This document shows, piece after piece, positions 6,459 through 17,200 of a stretch of DNA of 64,000 nt. Below the pieces are notes generated by a model. That model worked only from the letters and a program-made list of their open reading frames with translations, searched no databases and was not told the DNA's origin. Source of the stretch: RGIG9115 sp045603225 (lineage in GTDB: Bacteria > Bacillota > Clostridia > UBA1381); contig JAZULT010000009.1 of the NCBI GenBank assembly GCA_045603225.1, positions 1 through 64,000 of the forward strand. Reading direction: 5' to 3'. The translations under genes were made by a program, and so were the position numbers. Position 1 is the stretch's first letter, and each line of letters begins with the position of its first letter.

Positions 6459-8058
6459 TATAATATCGAAAGAATTTCTTACATCTGCACTTACGGCTTT
6501 TGATAAATACAAAAGAGATAAAGAAGCTCTGAGTTTAAGAATCAGGGAGAATAACTACTGGTACAAGGCGAGATATGGGAAAATTATTAATCCGGCGAAC
6601 AACGAAACTCTGCCTTCAACAGCGTTCATTCTTTCAGCAATAGAAAACAAATTCTCAGATGCTCTTGATTCTTTCCCTGTTCCGAATATTCTCGGAAGAA
6701 CACCGGGAAATGAAAATATTTCCGAGGTGCTGTCAAAAATTGTTCCGACTCAGCTTGAGCTCTCGGATTTCAAAAATGCATACAAAATAAACTGGAGGCG
6801 AAAACTCAAACACGGTACAGGCATTTACGGAATATTTTATGCTGACAATAAAATAACGGTGAAAGCATTGTCTATTCTTAATGTATATTGTGATATGCAT
6901 GTAAATGATGTTCAGCAGTCTCAGTTTCTGTTTATTGTAAATGCTGTCAGCAACAAGAAGCTGATAACTGAATATCCGCAGTATGCACAATTGTTTTCAG
7001 GGAATACATCTGTTGAAACATTTGACGGAACTCACGAGGCTGAAGATAAAAGCGAAATAATTGACTGCTATTACAAAAAGGGCAATGCAGTTCACTGCAT
7101 GAAGTTATGTGCAAAGCAAATAATTGCATCAACAGAAGATGAAGGTCTTGAAAACGGTCTTTACGACCATGGGAATTTCCCGGTTGTTTTCGACATTCTG
7201 TATCCCGAAGAGGACTGCCCGTTCGGATTCGGAATAATAGATGTTGCGAAAAACCCTCAGATGTACATTGATAAGCTTGATGGAGCGATAATCAAAAATT
7301 CTATTCTGTCATCAAAAATAAGATTTCTTATCAAGGACAACGGAGCGATTAATGAAGATGAAGTTATTAACTGTGATAACGATATTATACACGTTGCCGG
7401 AGGAATTGACAACGACAGCATAAGGGAGCTTCAGATAAGTAATATTTCAAATTCTGTTATGGAGCACAGAAACAAAAAAATAGAAGAGCTTAAAGAAATA
7501 GTCGGTAATAGGGATTTTCAGCAGGGAGCTACAAACAACGGTGTTACTGCCGCATCTGCAATAACATTGCTTCAGGAGACGGGCGGCAAGCTGTCGAGAA
7601 GTATGATTTCCGATTCATACGATTGCTATAAGAAAATTGTTTTAATCGTAATAGAGCTTATGAGACAGTTTTTTACGGAAACACATGTTTTCAGAATTAC
7701 CAACAGCGATGGGAATACATCGTACGCAGGCTTGTCCTCTGACGACCTTTTTTATAATCAGGATATGTCCGAGCGGCGTCCGATAGAGTTCGATATTGAG
7801 GTTGTACCTCAGAGGGATACGCCTTTTCAGACGGAATCAAACAACAAGACAATAATGGAGCTGTGGAATTCCGGAATTTTCAATCCCGATAATATCGAAG
7901 GCGGAATCATAGCCGTTTCAGCAATGAAATTTGACGGCAAAGAACAGCTTGTTGAGAAGCTTAAGGAATTCAGAGAAAAGCTAAGACATATGGAACAGAT
8001 AAAATCAGGGGAGCTTATACCTGTTAATGAAGAAACAATTGCAATGAACATAGGTTAG
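6451..8058 (+). CDS. Phage portal protein, orphan
   Basis: This 535-residue protein resembles tailed-phage portal proteins, the dodecameric ring through which DNA enters the capsid. Signs are the N-terminal YWYKARYGK region, a central mixed alpha/beta part with KHGTGIYGIF, and the stretch FQQGATNNGVTAASAITLL (about residues 354-372), characteristic of the portal stem/wing region in Clostridia phages, followed by a helical crown ending at MNIG. The length is normal for a portal and no frame is broken. There is no terminase, protease, capsid or tail gene nearby: the left neighbour is tRNA-Arg and the right one glnN. This is either the last trace of a prophage next to a tRNA, or a gene kept for host use. 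The family call rests on motif memory and would benefit from a profile search. Confidence 0.72.
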   Translation: MNSIISKEFLTSALTAFDKYKRDKEALSLRIRENNYWYKARYGKIINPANNETLPSTAFILSAIENKFSDALDSFPVPNILGRTPGNENISEVLSKIVPTQLELSDFKNAYKINWRRKLKHGTGIYGIFYADNKITVKALSILNVYCDMHVNDVQQSQFLFIVNAVSNKKLITEYPQYAQLFSGNTSVETFDGTHEAEDKSEIIDCYYKKGNAVHCMKLCAKQIIASTEDEGLENGLYDHGNFPVVFDILYPEEDCPFGFGIIDVAKNPQMYIDKLDGAIIKNSILSSKIRFLIKDNGAINEDEVINCDNDIIHVAGGIDNDSIRELQISNISNSVMEHRNKKIEELKEIVGNRDFQQGATNNGVTAASAITLLQETGGKLSRSMISDSYDCYKKIVLIVIELMRQFFTETHVFRITNSDGNTSYAGLSSDDLFYNQDMSERRPIEFDIEVVPQRDTPFQTESNNKTIMELWNSGIFNPDNIEGGIIAVSAMKFDGKEQLVEKLKEFREKLRHMEQIKSGELIPVNEETIAMNIG

Positions 8059-8117
8059 TATATATTATTCACTTTGTATAAAATAATATCTCAAACAGAC
8101 AGATTAGAAAAATCCGG

Positions 8118-8146
8118 TTGACAAAATAAGTAAAAATGATTATAAT
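8118..8146 (+). promoter_or_regulatory. Consensus SigA promoter of glnN
   Basis: TTGACA (8118-8123), a 17-base spacer and TATAAT (8141-8146) lie 55 bases before the ATG at 8202. Confidence 0.85.
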
Positions 8147-8201
8147 TATAATATAGAACACATAAGGTTGTATAAATACCTTATTATTCAGGAGGTAAGT
8201 A

Positions 8202-10280
8202 ATGAACAGTGTAACAGAAATCTTCGGAAGCAAGGTTTTTAATCTGCCTACTATGCAGGCGAGGTTACCTAAAGATACATATAAAGCGCTTGTTGACACC
8301 ATAAACAACGGAACTCATCTTGATTCCAAGGTTGCGGAAGTTGTTGCAAATGCGATGAAGGACTGGGCAATTGAAAACGGTTGTACCCATTATACTCATT
8401 GGTTCCAGCCTATGACAGGCGTAACTGCTGAAAAACACGATTCATTTATAAACCCCTCCGACGACGGAAGAATTGTAATGGAGTTTTCCGGCAAGGAGCT
8501 TGTAATGGGTGAGCCTGACGCTTCAAGCTTTCCGTCCGGCGGTCTGAGAGCGACTTTTGAAGCAAGAGGATATACGGCATGGGATCCTACGTCGTTTGCC
8601 TTTATCAAGGAAAAAACTCTATGTATTCCAACGACGTTTTTCTCATATTCAGGAGAGGTTCTTGATAAAAAAACTCCGCTATTGCGTTCGATGGAAGCGA
8701 TAAACAAAGCTGCAAAGCGTGTTCTTAAATATTTTGACATAAATACTCAGAGAGTAATATCATATGTAGGACCGGAACAGGAGTATTTTCTTACAGATGC
8801 GAAACTGTATAAACAGCGTAAAGACCTTATGCTGACAGGACGTACACTGTTCGGTGCAAATGCTGCTAAAGGTCAGGAAATGGAAGACCATTATTTCGGG
8901 CAGATTAAAGAACGTGTTGCGGCATATATGAAGGAAGTTGACGAAGAGTTATGGAAGCTTGGTGTGCTTGCGAAAACCGAGCATAACGAAGCAGCTCCTG
9001 CTCAGCATGAAATCGCTCCGATTTTCTCTACAATGAATATATCATGTGACCATAATCAGCTGACTATGGAAATTTTAAAGAGAGTGGCGGCACATCACGG
9101 TCTTGTATGCCTTCTTCATGAAAAGCCGTATGAGGGTGTGAATGGCTCAGGTAAACACAACAACTGGTCAATAGGAACAAGTGAAGGTCTGAATGTTTTC
9201 AAACCGGGCAAGAATCCTATTGAAAATAAACTGTTTTTGCTGTTTCTTTCTGCTGTGCTCAAAGCTGTTGATGAATATGCAGGTCTTCTCAGAGCCTCTG
9301 TTGCATCGGCAGGGAACGACCACCGTCTCGGCGCTGATGAAGCCCCGCCGGCAATTGTTTCGGTATTTCTCGGAGATGACCTTACAAGCGTGCTTGAGGC
9401 TATCAAAAACGGTGAATCAAGTGTAGATAGAAAAAAAGCATTTCTTGAAACGGGTGTAGATTCTCTTCCGAAGCTCAGAAAAGATACAACTGACAGAAAC
9501 AGAACGTCACCGTTTGCGTTTACAGGTAACAGATTTGAGTTCAGAATGCCGGGTTCTTCACAGTCGGTTGCAGAGGTTAATATTGTACTTAATACTATAG
9601 TTGCTGAAGCATTGTCTGTTTTTGCAGATGAGCTTGACAAAGCTGATAATGTTTCTGAGTGCATAGATATGCTTATAAGAGACACCATAATAAAGCATGA
9701 AAGAATAATATTCAACGGTAACGGATATTCTGAAGAATGGCGTGAAGAGGCTGAAAGAAGAGGTCTTCTTAACCATAAAAAAGCAATTGATGCGTTCCCT
9801 GAATATCTTTCAAAAAGCTCTATAGAGCTCTTCAAAAAGCATGGTGTGTTCACCATTACAGAGCTTGCATCAAGATATGAAATTCTTGTTGAAGTATATT
9901 CAAAGCAAATGCATATTGAAATGATTACAATGATAGAAATGGCTCAGCAGGAAATTCTGCCTGCATGTCTCAGGTTTTCAAATGACCTTGCAAAGGGCTT
10001 TGAATCAAAGCTTGCAATCGGACTTGATATTCCGTCTGAGCTTGGACTTCTTAAGACAATTACATCGGAAATTGAACTTTTGATGAATAAAATTGAAAAG
10101 CTAAAAGGGATTTCAGAAAATGTTCCCGGGGATAATGATGCTATAACTGCAGAATATTACAAAAATACAGTAATTCCGGGAATGGAAGAGCTTCGTGTGG
10201 TTGCTGACAGACTGGAAACGGTTGTGGCTAAAGATTACTGGCCGTTCCCGACATATACGGATCTCTTGTACAGAATATAA
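8202..10280 (+). CDS. glnN: Glutamine synthetase type III
   Basis: This 692-residue protein has the length and architecture of the dodecameric type III glutamine synthetases of Clostridia and Bacteroidetes (about 700 residues, against about 450 for type I). It makes glutamine from glutamate, ammonia and ATP in the cytosol. Landmarks are the N-terminal EIFGSKVFN, HWFQPMTG, PSGGLRATFEARGY (about 105-118), VGPEQEYFL (about 189-197), the metal-site AKTEHNEAAPAQHEIAP, GSGKHNNWS (about 313-321), AGNDHRLGADEAPPA, and RNRTSPFAF, with the long type-III C-terminal extension. AGGAGGTAAGTA precedes the ATG. The gene stands alone with a consensus promoter and a terminator. Confidence 0.97.
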   Translation: MNSVTEIFGSKVFNLPTMQARLPKDTYKALVDTINNGTHLDSKVAEVVANAMKDWAIENGCTHYTHWFQPMTGVTAEKHDSFINPSDDGRIVMEFSGKELVMGEPDASSFPSGGLRATFEARGYTAWDPTSFAFIKEKTLCIPTTFFSYSGEVLDKKTPLLRSMEAINKAAKRVLKYFDINTQRVISYVGPEQEYFLTDAKLYKQRKDLMLTGRTLFGANAAKGQEMEDHYFGQIKERVAAYMKEVDEELWKLGVLAKTEHNEAAPAQHEIAPIFSTMNISCDHNQLTMEILKRVAAHHGLVCLLHEKPYEGVNGSGKHNNWSIGTSEGLNVFKPGKNPIENKLFLLFLSAVLKAVDEYAGLLRASVASAGNDHRLGADEAPPAIVSVFLGDDLTSVLEAIKNGESSVDRKKAFLETGVDSLPKLRKDTTDRNRTSPFAFTGNRFEFRMPGSSQSVAEVNIVLNTIVAEALSVFADELDKADNVSECIDMLIRDTIIKHERIIFNGNGYSEEWREEAERRGLLNHKKAIDAFPEYLSKSSIELFKKHGVFTITELASRYEILVEVYSKQMHIEMITMIEMAQQEILPACLRFSNDLAKGFESKLAIGLDIPSELGLLKTITSEIELLMNKIEKLKGISENVPGDNDAITAEYYKNTVIPGMEELRVVADRLETVVAKDYWPFPTYTDLLYRI

Positions 10281-10374
10281 ATTAAAAAGATTAGTTCGTT
10301 GCCAAAGTACAATTTATCTGTTAAATTAATGACAGTGCGTGGCAAAATTTCACACGATGAAAGACGTATTCAAT

Positions 10375-10410
10375 AAAAAAACCGCTAACTATAAAGTTAA
10401 CGGTTTTTTT
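10375..10410 (+). terminator. Terminator of glnN
   Basis: AAAAAACCG-C-TAACT (10376-10390) pairs with AGTTA-A-CGGTTTTTT (10395-10409) with one mismatch and a 4-nt loop, ending in a T run. Confidence 0.8.
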
Positions 10411-10519
10411 GGTATCGGTAATTGGATTTCAATCAATTCCTCGCTTTCTCATCTTATAGGAAATTATTCTCAACGTGAGTAATTTTTCTGATTTGTGACA
10501 GAATAATTGTTAATTTAAA

Positions 10520-11338
10520 TTATCTCAAAGACGATTGTTTATATTTAGATGGAGACACTCCTTTGATTTTCTTGAAAATGACGCTATAATAGGAAGCACT
10601 TGAGAAACCGATCATCTGGGAAATCTCCTCAACAGACATATCGGTGCTATCAAGATATTCTATGGATTTTTCTACCCGTCGCATGTTTATATATTCATTT
10701 ACGGTGCATCCGAAATGTTTATGAAATTCATTATAAAGCGTACTTTTAGAAAGATTTATATCTTTCGATATAGTCTTTATGTTTAAAGGCTTACTCAGAT
10801 TAGAATCAATATATTCAGTAACTCTTTCTATATTCTGTATAACGTTTGGTTTCAGTATATTTTCGAAGAGGATATGTTTTACCAGAATAGAAACGATTTC
10901 TATAAGGCTTTCAATTTTACTTTCATTATAGTAAGGGAGTTCGTCGTAAAGTTTTTTGACTGTATTTATATCGACTCCGAGATGTGCTATTTTTTCAGGA
11001 GAAAATTCCGGATTTGTTTTCATCTGTCCTAAGATTATATATCCAAGAATTTCGTCTTTATGTATAATCGGAACTACTGCGTCTGTAAGTCCGGCATGGC
11101 ATATATGATATTCATGTTTTTTTGATTCTCTGCATTTTTTTATAAGCTCCATATCTGAATGACGGCATCTTCTGTCACCGCCTGCAGTGTTTTTCAAAGC
11201 ACTGCAGTATTTATTATTGTCACCGGGAGAGGGCATGGGATTATAATAATCTTCTATAAATCTTAAGTTAACTCCCGTTACGTTATAAAAATGTTTTAAT
11301 GTATCCTGAAGTTTATCAATATCATAATTAATAACCAT
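10520..11338 (-). CDS. PocR-domain AraC-family regulator
   Basis: This 272-residue regulator has an N-terminal PocR-like sensing domain (about 5-165) with spaced cysteines (NKYCSALK, DRRCRHSD, HICHAGL) and the GYIILGQM strand. A C-terminal AraC double HTH (about 170-272) includes LNIKTISKDINLSKSTLYNEF and MIGFSSASYYSVIFKKIKG. PocR domains bind small metabolites, and the AraC part binds DNA. It is transcribed away from the large polysaccharide-degradation run beginning at 11535, and the intergenic DNA carries promoters for both directions, so it is the best candidate activator of that run. The minus-strand start has AAAGGAGC just upstream. Confidence 0.9.
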   Translation of the reverse strand: MVINYDIDKLQDTLKHFYNVTGVNLRFIEDYYNPMPSPGDNNKYCSALKNTAGGDRRCRHSDMELIKKCRESKKHEYHICHAGLTDAVVPIIHKDEILGYIILGQMKTNPEFSPEKIAHLGVDINTVKKLYDELPYYNESKIESLIEIVSILVKHILFENILKPNVIQNIERVTEYIDSNLSKPLNIKTISKDINLSKSTLYNEFHKHFGCTVNEYINMRRVEKSIEYLDSTDMSVEEISQMIGFSSASYYSVIFKKIKGVSPSKYKQSSLR

Positions 11339-11372
11339 ACTTAAAGCTCCTTTTTGGTTATTTTCACTTTAA

Positions 11373-11401
11373 ATTATATATGAATTTGTATCTTTTGTCA
11401 A
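11373..11401 (-). promoter_or_regulatory. Consensus SigA promoter of the PocR-AraC gene
   Basis: Minus strand TTGACA (11396-11401), 17-base spacer, TATAAT (11373-11378). Confidence 0.8.
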
Positions 11402-11451
11402 TAGATTTTTTTAAATTGGAATATATTTAAAAAAAACAGGAATATGATATC

Positions 11452-11480
11452 TTGTCAAAATATTATATACATGTTATACT
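11452..11480 (+). promoter_or_regulatory. Promoter of the SLH/glycosidase run
   Basis: TTGTCA (11452-11457), a 17-base spacer and TATACT (11475-11480) precede the ATG at 11535. It is the only good promoter seen before the six + strand genes ending at 28360. Confidence 0.75.
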
Positions 11481-11534
11481 AAAAGAAAATATAGATAAGT
11501 ATGAATGGTTGAAATAAAGCGGAGGATGCAGACG

Positions 11535-14219
11535 ATGAAACGTAGGATTTTAGCAGTGACAATGGCACTTAGTATGATTTTGCCGGGATTTTCGGTTGAT
11601 GCACAGGAAAAGCGTGCAGTGATAGACAATGATGAACGTACTATGGCTGAACAGGTTTTGTCAGAGCTTGAAATTATCGAGTATTCTGAATCAAACTGTA
11701 ACGATATAATAAGCCGTGTTGATTTTGCAGTTTATCTCGCAAGACTAATGAAGATTAATGAATATGAGCTGACAGATATCTCATATTATACTGATATTGA
11801 GTCGGACCATTACGGTGCAAAAAGCATAAATTATCTTACGGAGATTGGAGCGTTTTCGGGATACGGTAACTCTGTATTCAGACCTGATGACTCTATAGCT
11901 CCGATAGAGGCTGTAAAGGCTATATTCAATATCCTCGGATATAAGACTTATGCTGAGTTTGCGGGCGGATATCCTACGGCTTATTATGAGCTTGCGGAAA
12001 TGGCAGATTTGCTTGACGGATTTTCAGGATGCGAAAATATGACAAGGAGCGAGCTTTCTGTTTTACTTCTTCGTTCGGGACTGATGCCTACGATGGAGAT
12101 TACGTCAACAAGCGGTGGCAGCATAACCTTTGATTCTGAAAACAGTGAGAGTGTGTTCGAAAAATACTGGGATATATATGAAGAAGAGGGAATTGTTACA
12201 ACTGCCGGAGTTATTACGTTGGACGATACGGTTGACGGTGTTGACGGATATATTACTCTGAACGGTGAATTATACTATTACGACGAAGACAACGGTGAAA
12301 AGCTTATCGGAAGATATGTGAATGCATTAATTAAAAAGCCGGAAAAGAATACAGAGGAAGTTATTTATATTATGTCTGACTCAAAAGAAACTGAGGAGCT
12401 TTATATAAATGCGGAAGATATTGTATCTTATGATGATTATGTTCTTGAATATTACAGCGGCAGCAGAAATAAAACAGCTAAAATCTCAACAGATGCACGG
12501 TTTATTTATAACGGAACATTGGCTGAATATAACATTGACAGTTCTCTTAATAATATTAATAAGGGCGAAGTGTATTTAGTTGATGTGACAGGTGATGATA
12601 AGGCTGACACTGTTATTGTAAGTGACTATAAAACATATGTAGTTGACTATATTGACAGAGAGAACGAAATAATATATGACAAGCTTTCAGGTAAGGCAGT
12701 TTTAAGTCTTGAAAAATACGACCATAAAAATTTCTGTTCTGCAGGCGGCGGAAAACTGCAAATGGAGTCAGTTGCAAAAGATTCTGTTATAAATGTAAAG
12801 GAAAGCAACGGAAAGTATGCAGATGTTTATGTTTCAAATGCCGTAATCAGCGGAACGGTCACCGGAGTTTCTGAAAGAGACGGTGAACTTTGTATAAATA
12901 TCGATGATAAAACTTATGCTTTTGACAGTAATTTTATCTCACACGGTACATGGTTTACAAACGGAAAGTTTAACGGTGAAATAGGTGAGAGCTATACATT
13001 TGCTCTCGATATGTTCGGTGATATTGCGTATATTTCAGGGTACACGAATGAGATGAAAAAGCCCGGTTACATAATTGATATCAAGGTTATTGAGGATGAG
13101 GAAGAAACAGTACTGTTAAAGCTTTTAAAAGCTGACGGTAAGATTGCAAAGTACAATACAGCTGACAAAATCGAGGTTGACGGAATCAGATATCAGAGTG
13201 CCGGTGCTGTGAAAAACGCAGTTCTTATGGGAGACGGCAAGGTTATAGTTTACAAGGAAAATAAAGACGGTAAAATCACATACATAGATACAACATACAA
13301 AAGCGACAGCGAGAATGACACAACACTTAAGCTTGTAACGCCTCTTGAACGTGCAAGCTATGAGCCGGCAGATGCAAGATATCCGGGATGCAGACAGTGG
13401 TTTAAGAGCAGTCAGAGCTACAGCGGTGTTATAGTTCCGTCAACGGCTACTGTTATATTCTCAACTCCTGAGGATTCGAATGAGAAAAGAGAGAGCTATT
13501 ACAGCACTGTAAACTGGAGCACATTTGCCGACGGACGGCAGATGAAATGTCAGAGCTATAAGCTGGGAGAGGATAATTTCCATGACGATATAGTAGTTGA
13601 ATTCAGTTCATCGGGAACGGATATAAGTCTCATAACAGATTTATTTGTCATAAGCAATATATTACAGGTTGCAGACGCAGAAGGCGGAGTTGCGTACAAG
13701 CTTGAAGGATATACCGGAGGAAGACAGGTTTCGTATATTGTTGAAGAGGATATAATGGAAAGAAACTTCTCAAATGAATCCAATTCAAAGGTATATACCG
13801 ATATAAGCCAGCTGACACCCGGAAGCATCATTCAGCCGGGAATAAATGCTCTCGGAAGAATAAGTGCAATCAGACTTCTTGTAGATTACAGCGAAGACCT
13901 CAACAGTCTTCAGAGTTTTGCGGATAACAATTATCACGGACTTGCTTCGAATTCATATGTCATAGCGCGTGTCTTCTGCAATGATATCAAAAAAGAAGGA
14001 TTTGAACTCAGTTATGCCAAGGGCGGAGAAACGATGTGGAAGGATATTATGGGAACTCCGACAGTAACTGTGGTTGATACCGACAATGCAAGAGGCGATA
14101 TGGTAAGAAAGGGCAGTGTGGATGATATTCCGACATATAAAATGCTTGGGGATGAAATGTATCCTATGTTTGTGTATGCATACAGATATCATCTGAGAGA
14201 TATTGTGGTCTACAAATAA
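11535..14219 (+). CDS. Secreted SLH-domain surface protein
   Basis: This 894-residue exported protein has a signal peptide (MKRRILAVTMALSMILPGF to about residue 25, cut near VDA-QE). It is followed by N-terminal SLH repeats (about 40-195; note YGAKSINYLTEIGAFSGYG and SVFRPDDSIAPIEAVKAIF), which bind secondary cell-wall polymer and hold the protein at the surface. The remaining ~700 residues are beta-rich, Asp/Tyr/Gly-rich and unrecognised. I chose the ATG at 11535 because GCGGAGGA lies 8 bases before it; earlier in-frame starts at 11505 and 11526 lack this. It opens the run of secreted polysaccharide-active proteins; 25 bases separate it from the next gene. It may be a scaffold or binding protein for the hydrolases downstream. 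Confidence 0.88.
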   Translation: MKRRILAVTMALSMILPGFSVDAQEKRAVIDNDERTMAEQVLSELEIIEYSESNCNDIISRVDFAVYLARLMKINEYELTDISYYTDIESDHYGAKSINYLTEIGAFSGYGNSVFRPDDSIAPIEAVKAIFNILGYKTYAEFAGGYPTAYYELAEMADLLDGFSGCENMTRSELSVLLLRSGLMPTMEITSTSGGSITFDSENSESVFEKYWDIYEEEGIVTTAGVITLDDTVDGVDGYITLNGELYYYDEDNGEKLIGRYVNALIKKPEKNTEEVIYIMSDSKETEELYINAEDIVSYDDYVLEYYSGSRNKTAKISTDARFIYNGTLAEYNIDSSLNNINKGEVYLVDVTGDDKADTVIVSDYKTYVVDYIDRENEIIYDKLSGKAVLSLEKYDHKNFCSAGGGKLQMESVAKDSVINVKESNGKYADVYVSNAVISGTVTGVSERDGELCINIDDKTYAFDSNFISHGTWFTNGKFNGEIGESYTFALDMFGDIAYISGYTNEMKKPGYIIDIKVIEDEEETVLLKLLKADGKIAKYNTADKIEVDGIRYQSAGAVKNAVLMGDGKVIVYKENKDGKITYIDTTYKSDSENDTTLKLVTPLERASYEPADARYPGCRQWFKSSQSYSGVIVPSTATVIFSTPEDSNEKRESYYSTVNWSTFADGRQMKCQSYKLGEDNFHDDIVVEFSSSGTDISLITDLFVISNILQVADAEGGVAYKLEGYTGGRQVSYIVEEDIMERNFSNESNSKVYTDISQLTPGSIIQPGINALGRISAIRLLVDYSEDLNSLQSFADNNYHGLASNSYVIARVFCNDIKKEGFELSYAKGGETMWKDIMGTPTVTVVDTDNARGDMVRKGSVDDIPTYKMLGDEMYPMFVYAYRYHLRDIVVYK

Positions 14220-14244
14220 TATGGCATGATAAGGAGTTGAGATT

Positions 14245-17200
14245 TTGAAGGTGAAAAGAATTACGCTTTTGTTGACTGTTCTGTCAATAATCTCGTCATT
14301 TCTGCAAATACCGTCCTTTGCATCTTCGGAAAGCGCCGGGATTATCTTTGGTGAAAACAAGATACAAAGCAGAATGTCTGCCGAGACTGTGGGCGAGGCG
14401 GATATCAGAGACGGAAAAGGTGTTATAGTTTTAAATCCTGATACTGCCGCAAACCTGAAAATTAATATGGGAGCAGGTTTTTCGGGACTTGCTGACGGAA
14501 GCTGTATCAGACTGACTGTTACGTACTATGATGAGGGAGAAGGTAAGTTTACACTTTACTATGACGGTGTGAACGGTAAAACGGAGCATCCTGATATTGT
14601 CAGACTGAAAAATACCTGTATATGGAAGACGAAGGTTTATGAGTTCCAAAATCCGCAGTTCAATAAAGGAGCTGACGGTGCAGATGTGGTGATATCTTTA
14701 AATACACCGTCTATGGATAAGTCGGCAGGTAAAGTTATAATATCTGAAATCAAGGCAGAGAAGACTGATTACAAATCTGTATATGTAGCGGATATTTCAA
14801 CAGATAACAGACCGGGAAACATATATTTTTCAGATGAAGAACTTAAGTTTACGGTAAATGTTGAGAAGAACGGCACAATGTCTGTTTACAGCAATGTATG
14901 CATGCTTACATATGAGGTCAGAGATGACAGCGGTGCTGTTGTATGGAGTGAAACTGAAGAAAATGTGAATGTTGAAAACGGTTACACCAAGATTGTAAAG
15001 CCTGAAGGCTTAAAGTATGGAATTTATGATTTTTACGTGACGGCTGAAAATGCGGAATATAATTATAAAAGCACGTATTCAACATATTTTGCTTATGCCG
15101 TGGCGGCAAGAAAGAATGATAGATTCGGTGTTAAAACACACTACGGACATCAGTATCCCGATCCTGAAAAAGCTGTTTATCTGATGGAAAAAGCAGGTAT
15201 AGGCTTCTCAAACGGCGGATGGGGATGGGCAGGTATAGAGCAGTCTGTCGGAAAGTTTTCATACGGTACAGGACCTGTATCAAAATATCAGGACCTTATG
15301 GACAAAAGCGAAGTCGATATGATGCATTCGGCATCTTACGGAAATGTTTTATACACAGGAGCTCCGACGGATACGTATATGCCTGAAACGGATTCTGCCA
15401 TGGAAGCTTTTGCGAATGCTGCTGTGTGGAGCATTACGGCATATGATAATGAGTACATAGAAGTGTGGAACGAACCTGATATGACTAACTTCAATCCGGG
15501 CCATGCTTCGTGGGAGACTTATGCAAAGCTTTTAAAGGTGACTTACGAAAAGGTTAAAGCGGTAAATCCCGATATAAAGGTAATTGGCGGTTCGCTTGTT
15601 GCTATACCGCTTCTTTCGGAGGATAAGCTGAAAGGAATACTCGATGCCGGTGGCGGAGAATACATGGATGCACTGTCCATACATCCGTATATCTGGGAAA
15701 CATCTCCTCTTAATGACAACTTTCAGGAAAAGCTTCCTGTTGCAGGAGAGCTTCTTGCTAAAATGGGATATCCCGACAAGGAAATATGGATAACTGAGCT
15801 TGGCTGGGGAGCAGGACCGGGTCAGAAGTTCACTTACGAACAGCAGGCGGCTTATCTTGTACAGACATACCTTATGTCACTGAGCTATAAAAATTTCGGG
15901 AAGTTCATGTGGTATGATTTTCAGAACGACGGACTCGTTGAAACGGACAAGGAAGATATGTTCGGACTTGTGAAGCACTGGACTGATAAAAAACCGTGGT
16001 CGGCACATAAGAGCTTTATAGCGGCATCGTTTATGAATCAGCTTATGGCAGGTGCGGAATATGTTGATAATTCCACAGATGGAAATGACGGATATATGTA
16101 TCATTATAAAAATGACGGAAAAGATATATATGCAGTATTTTCTTCAAAAAAATCATATCTTTGCGGTGTTTCGGGAAATTGCGATAAAGCGACGGTTTAT
16201 GACATGTACGGCAATGAAGATACGTTGTATGCATCAAACGGAGTTTTAAATATTCTTGGTGGTGAAGAGGTTATATATATTGTAGGCGAGAATCTTAATC
16301 TTGAATTTGCAGAGCCTACTGTAACCGTAAACACAGTTGATGCTTCTGCACTGTTCGGAGAAGGTGCAGTCGTAAGCGTTAATGCAAATGAGAAAATTAC
16401 AGTTGATTGCGGAAGTGTTAATGACGGTGTAAAGCTTGAAAAGCAATCAGAAAACAGTATTCATATATCATATGAAGAAGTATCAGCAGGTGAAGACAGA
16501 GTTCATCTGACTGTAAAATCAGGAGAAAAGATGATTCTGACGGGTGATATTCTGGCAAGCTGTACACAGCTTCTTACTGCATCAATTTCGAATGATTTGT
16601 TTAACAGTGTGAACTTCAACAGATGGCGTGGATATCTTACCGTTACAAATAACAGCGCAGTGCAGACAACCGCACCGGGATTTCTTACATTTGAAAGTCC
16701 TGATTTGTTTTCAAAGAAGCTTCCGAAAATAGCAGTTCCTTCGCTGAGACCGGGAGAAAGAAGAACTATAAAATTCCATTTTCCTGAGATTTTAAGGAAA
16801 GAGGCTTATGATGTAAATGCGGTTATAAAGCTTTCTGACGGATATGTTATTCAGGTTTCGGAGAGAATAGATTTTGCGGCGGCACCGTATGCGGAGAAAA
16901 AGCCTGTTATAGACGGAAAAATTGAAGATAACGAATGGGTAATGGGTGCGGCACTTGATTTCGGGCGTGAAGACCAGGCTGTAAATCTTGCAGGGTTCTC
17001 GTGGAACGGTAAGGAGGATTTAAGCGGAAGAGTGTGTTTCGAGTACGATGAAGAATATCTGTATCTTGGCGCACAGGTGACTGATGATGTGTTCTTCCAG
17101 GAAAATCCCAACGAGAAAATATGGCAGGGCGACAGCATTCAGTTTGCGGTGGGATATTCAAGAGCAAACGGAAACAAGGAATCGAACTCTTTTACTGAAG

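Noticed and set aside
6034..8058. Prophage integrated at tRNA-Arg
   Set aside because: No integrase, no repeat of the tRNA 3' end (attR) and no other phage genes; the portal lies on the 5' side of the tRNA, opposite to the usual side.
9116..9856. 246-codon minus-strand frame inside glnN
   Set aside because: It is an antisense shadow of a strongly conserved gene, with no start signal or recognisable domain.
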